Shown here: positions 63,241 to 64,000 of the stretch, piece after piece
How the letters are laid out: each line of letters begins with the position of its first letter
How positions within the stretch are numbered: the first letter of the stretch is position 1
DNA from: Arcuatula senhousia
Taxonomy: Eukaryota > Mollusca > Bivalvia > Mytilida > Mytilidae
Reading direction: 5' to 3'
Assembly (NCBI GenBank): GCA_963971305.1
Contig: OZ020313.1
Span: 54,570,203 to 54,634,202, forward strand
DNA: 64,000 bases
Position numbers and translations under genes: made by a program
Notes under the pieces: generated by a model
Told to the model about the DNA's origin: nothing
Database searches by the model: none
Seen by the model: the letters and a program-made list of their open reading frames with translations, nothing else

Positions 63241-64000
63241 TAAGTAGAGTTATTCTGCTCATTCCATCTGAAACTACTCAAGCAAATTCATTTAAATTTT
63301 GTATGAGCATAATTAAATCATATTACCTGTGCCTATTTCCATGAGATATTGATCCTTAAAATTTTGTGGGCGCTTAGAATTTTAAGAAAACAGGAGCAGA
63401 CATCATATTTTTGCAGGCAAAACCAACTTAAATTTATAATAGTTTATTTCCAACCTCAAAAAAACAGAACATTCAATAAATTGATATCCTTGCAAATACA
63501 AAGGAATGTAAAAAGTATATATTGCACATCTCTATTATTCTACGAGTCAATTGATATAAATTAAGAAACTTCTCATAAATATTCAGATCTACATAAATGT
63601 AACACAAATTAAAGAGAGTTAATTTCATCTAAGGTTAAAAATTATTAAAAATTAAATATGAATATGCAAATTTCTTGAGAATATGAAATAAAATTTCATT
63701 ATGACTACGAACATGTTAGGCTCAAATTTAAAATTAAACTAAAGGTTATAGGGAAAAACAGTATTTAATAAAATTTATTCAAATCAACAAACAAATAAAT
63801 CAGAAATGGGGACTCTGATAAAAAATAAACAATGCAAAATAAAATATGTACAAATTGTAACAACCTTTACTAAAAGCTTGCTAGATATAATACATGTATA
63901 ATGATTAACTAATAGTACAATACAATGAAAAAAACATAACATGCTTAGAGATCACAGATTTTAATAACAAGATAAACACAGTAGTATACCAACAGTAGAA
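63241..64000. other. AT-rich flank, no gene seen
   Basis: Only short incidental open frames; no recognisable element. Confidence 0.4.

Overview
The window is eukaryotic, AT-rich, intron-rich and crowded with repeats. Gene structure, the tRNA-derived SINE, LINE fragments, many small inverted-repeat elements and a hammerhead-bearing tandem element (retrozyme-like) fit a bivalve mollusc, possibly mussel-like. The species is inferred, not proven.

Two host genes are supported. (1) A TBC1D9/TBC1D9B-type Rab GTPase-activating protein lies on the minus strand, from its start codon at 49908 to beyond the left edge. I could place 28 coding exons (854-49908) whose phases all join. They encode 944 residues with two GRAM domains, a TBC domain with both catalytic fingers, and an EF-hand; the C-terminus is outside the window. 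(2) A glutaredoxin-2-like gene lies on the plus strand (59476-60920, two coding exons, 120 aa, active site CIHC). The two genes are divergent and are separated by a Mutator-like DNA transposon of about 4.8 kb (50248-55063) carrying a PHD-finger/OTU-protease region and a MULE transposase.

The most striking feature is inside the TBC1D9-like gene. Tandem repeats have grown repeatedly out of exon/intron boundaries, so that an exon end plus its splice site is copied many times: exon 2 with its donor as 74 units of 69 bp (40272-45382); exon 27 with its donor as about 94 units of 80 bp (3262-10753); exon 21 with its donor as about 26 units of 119-123 bp (17445-20595); exon 22 with its acceptor as 3 units of about 50 bp; exon 13 with its donor as about 4 decayed units; and a relic copy of part of exon 19. 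The exon 2 array is 74 units of 23 codons with no net indel, open in the gene's frame apart from one TAA.

Other layout, left to right: small inverted-repeat elements (1.5-2.4 kb, 11.5-11.9 kb), a LINE 3' end (13-13.9 kb), a foldback (14.6-15.05 kb), a dispersed element with a GGACGAC tail (16-17.4 kb; second copy 34.7-35.7 kb), a 1.06-kb element with a 5-bp target duplication (21.1-22.2 kb), a SINE (22.6-23 kb), a 43-bp satellite (23-26.95 kb) interrupted by four 377-bp units each with a hammerhead-like core, a three-copy 250-bp inverted-repeat family (29.6, 30.9, 33.5 kb), a degenerate 38-bp array in intron 1 (45.65-48.46 kb) holding a 601-bp element, a LINE ORF fragment (48.5-49.66 kb), the MULE, and further inverted-repeat and subrepeat elements around and downstream of the glutaredoxin gene.
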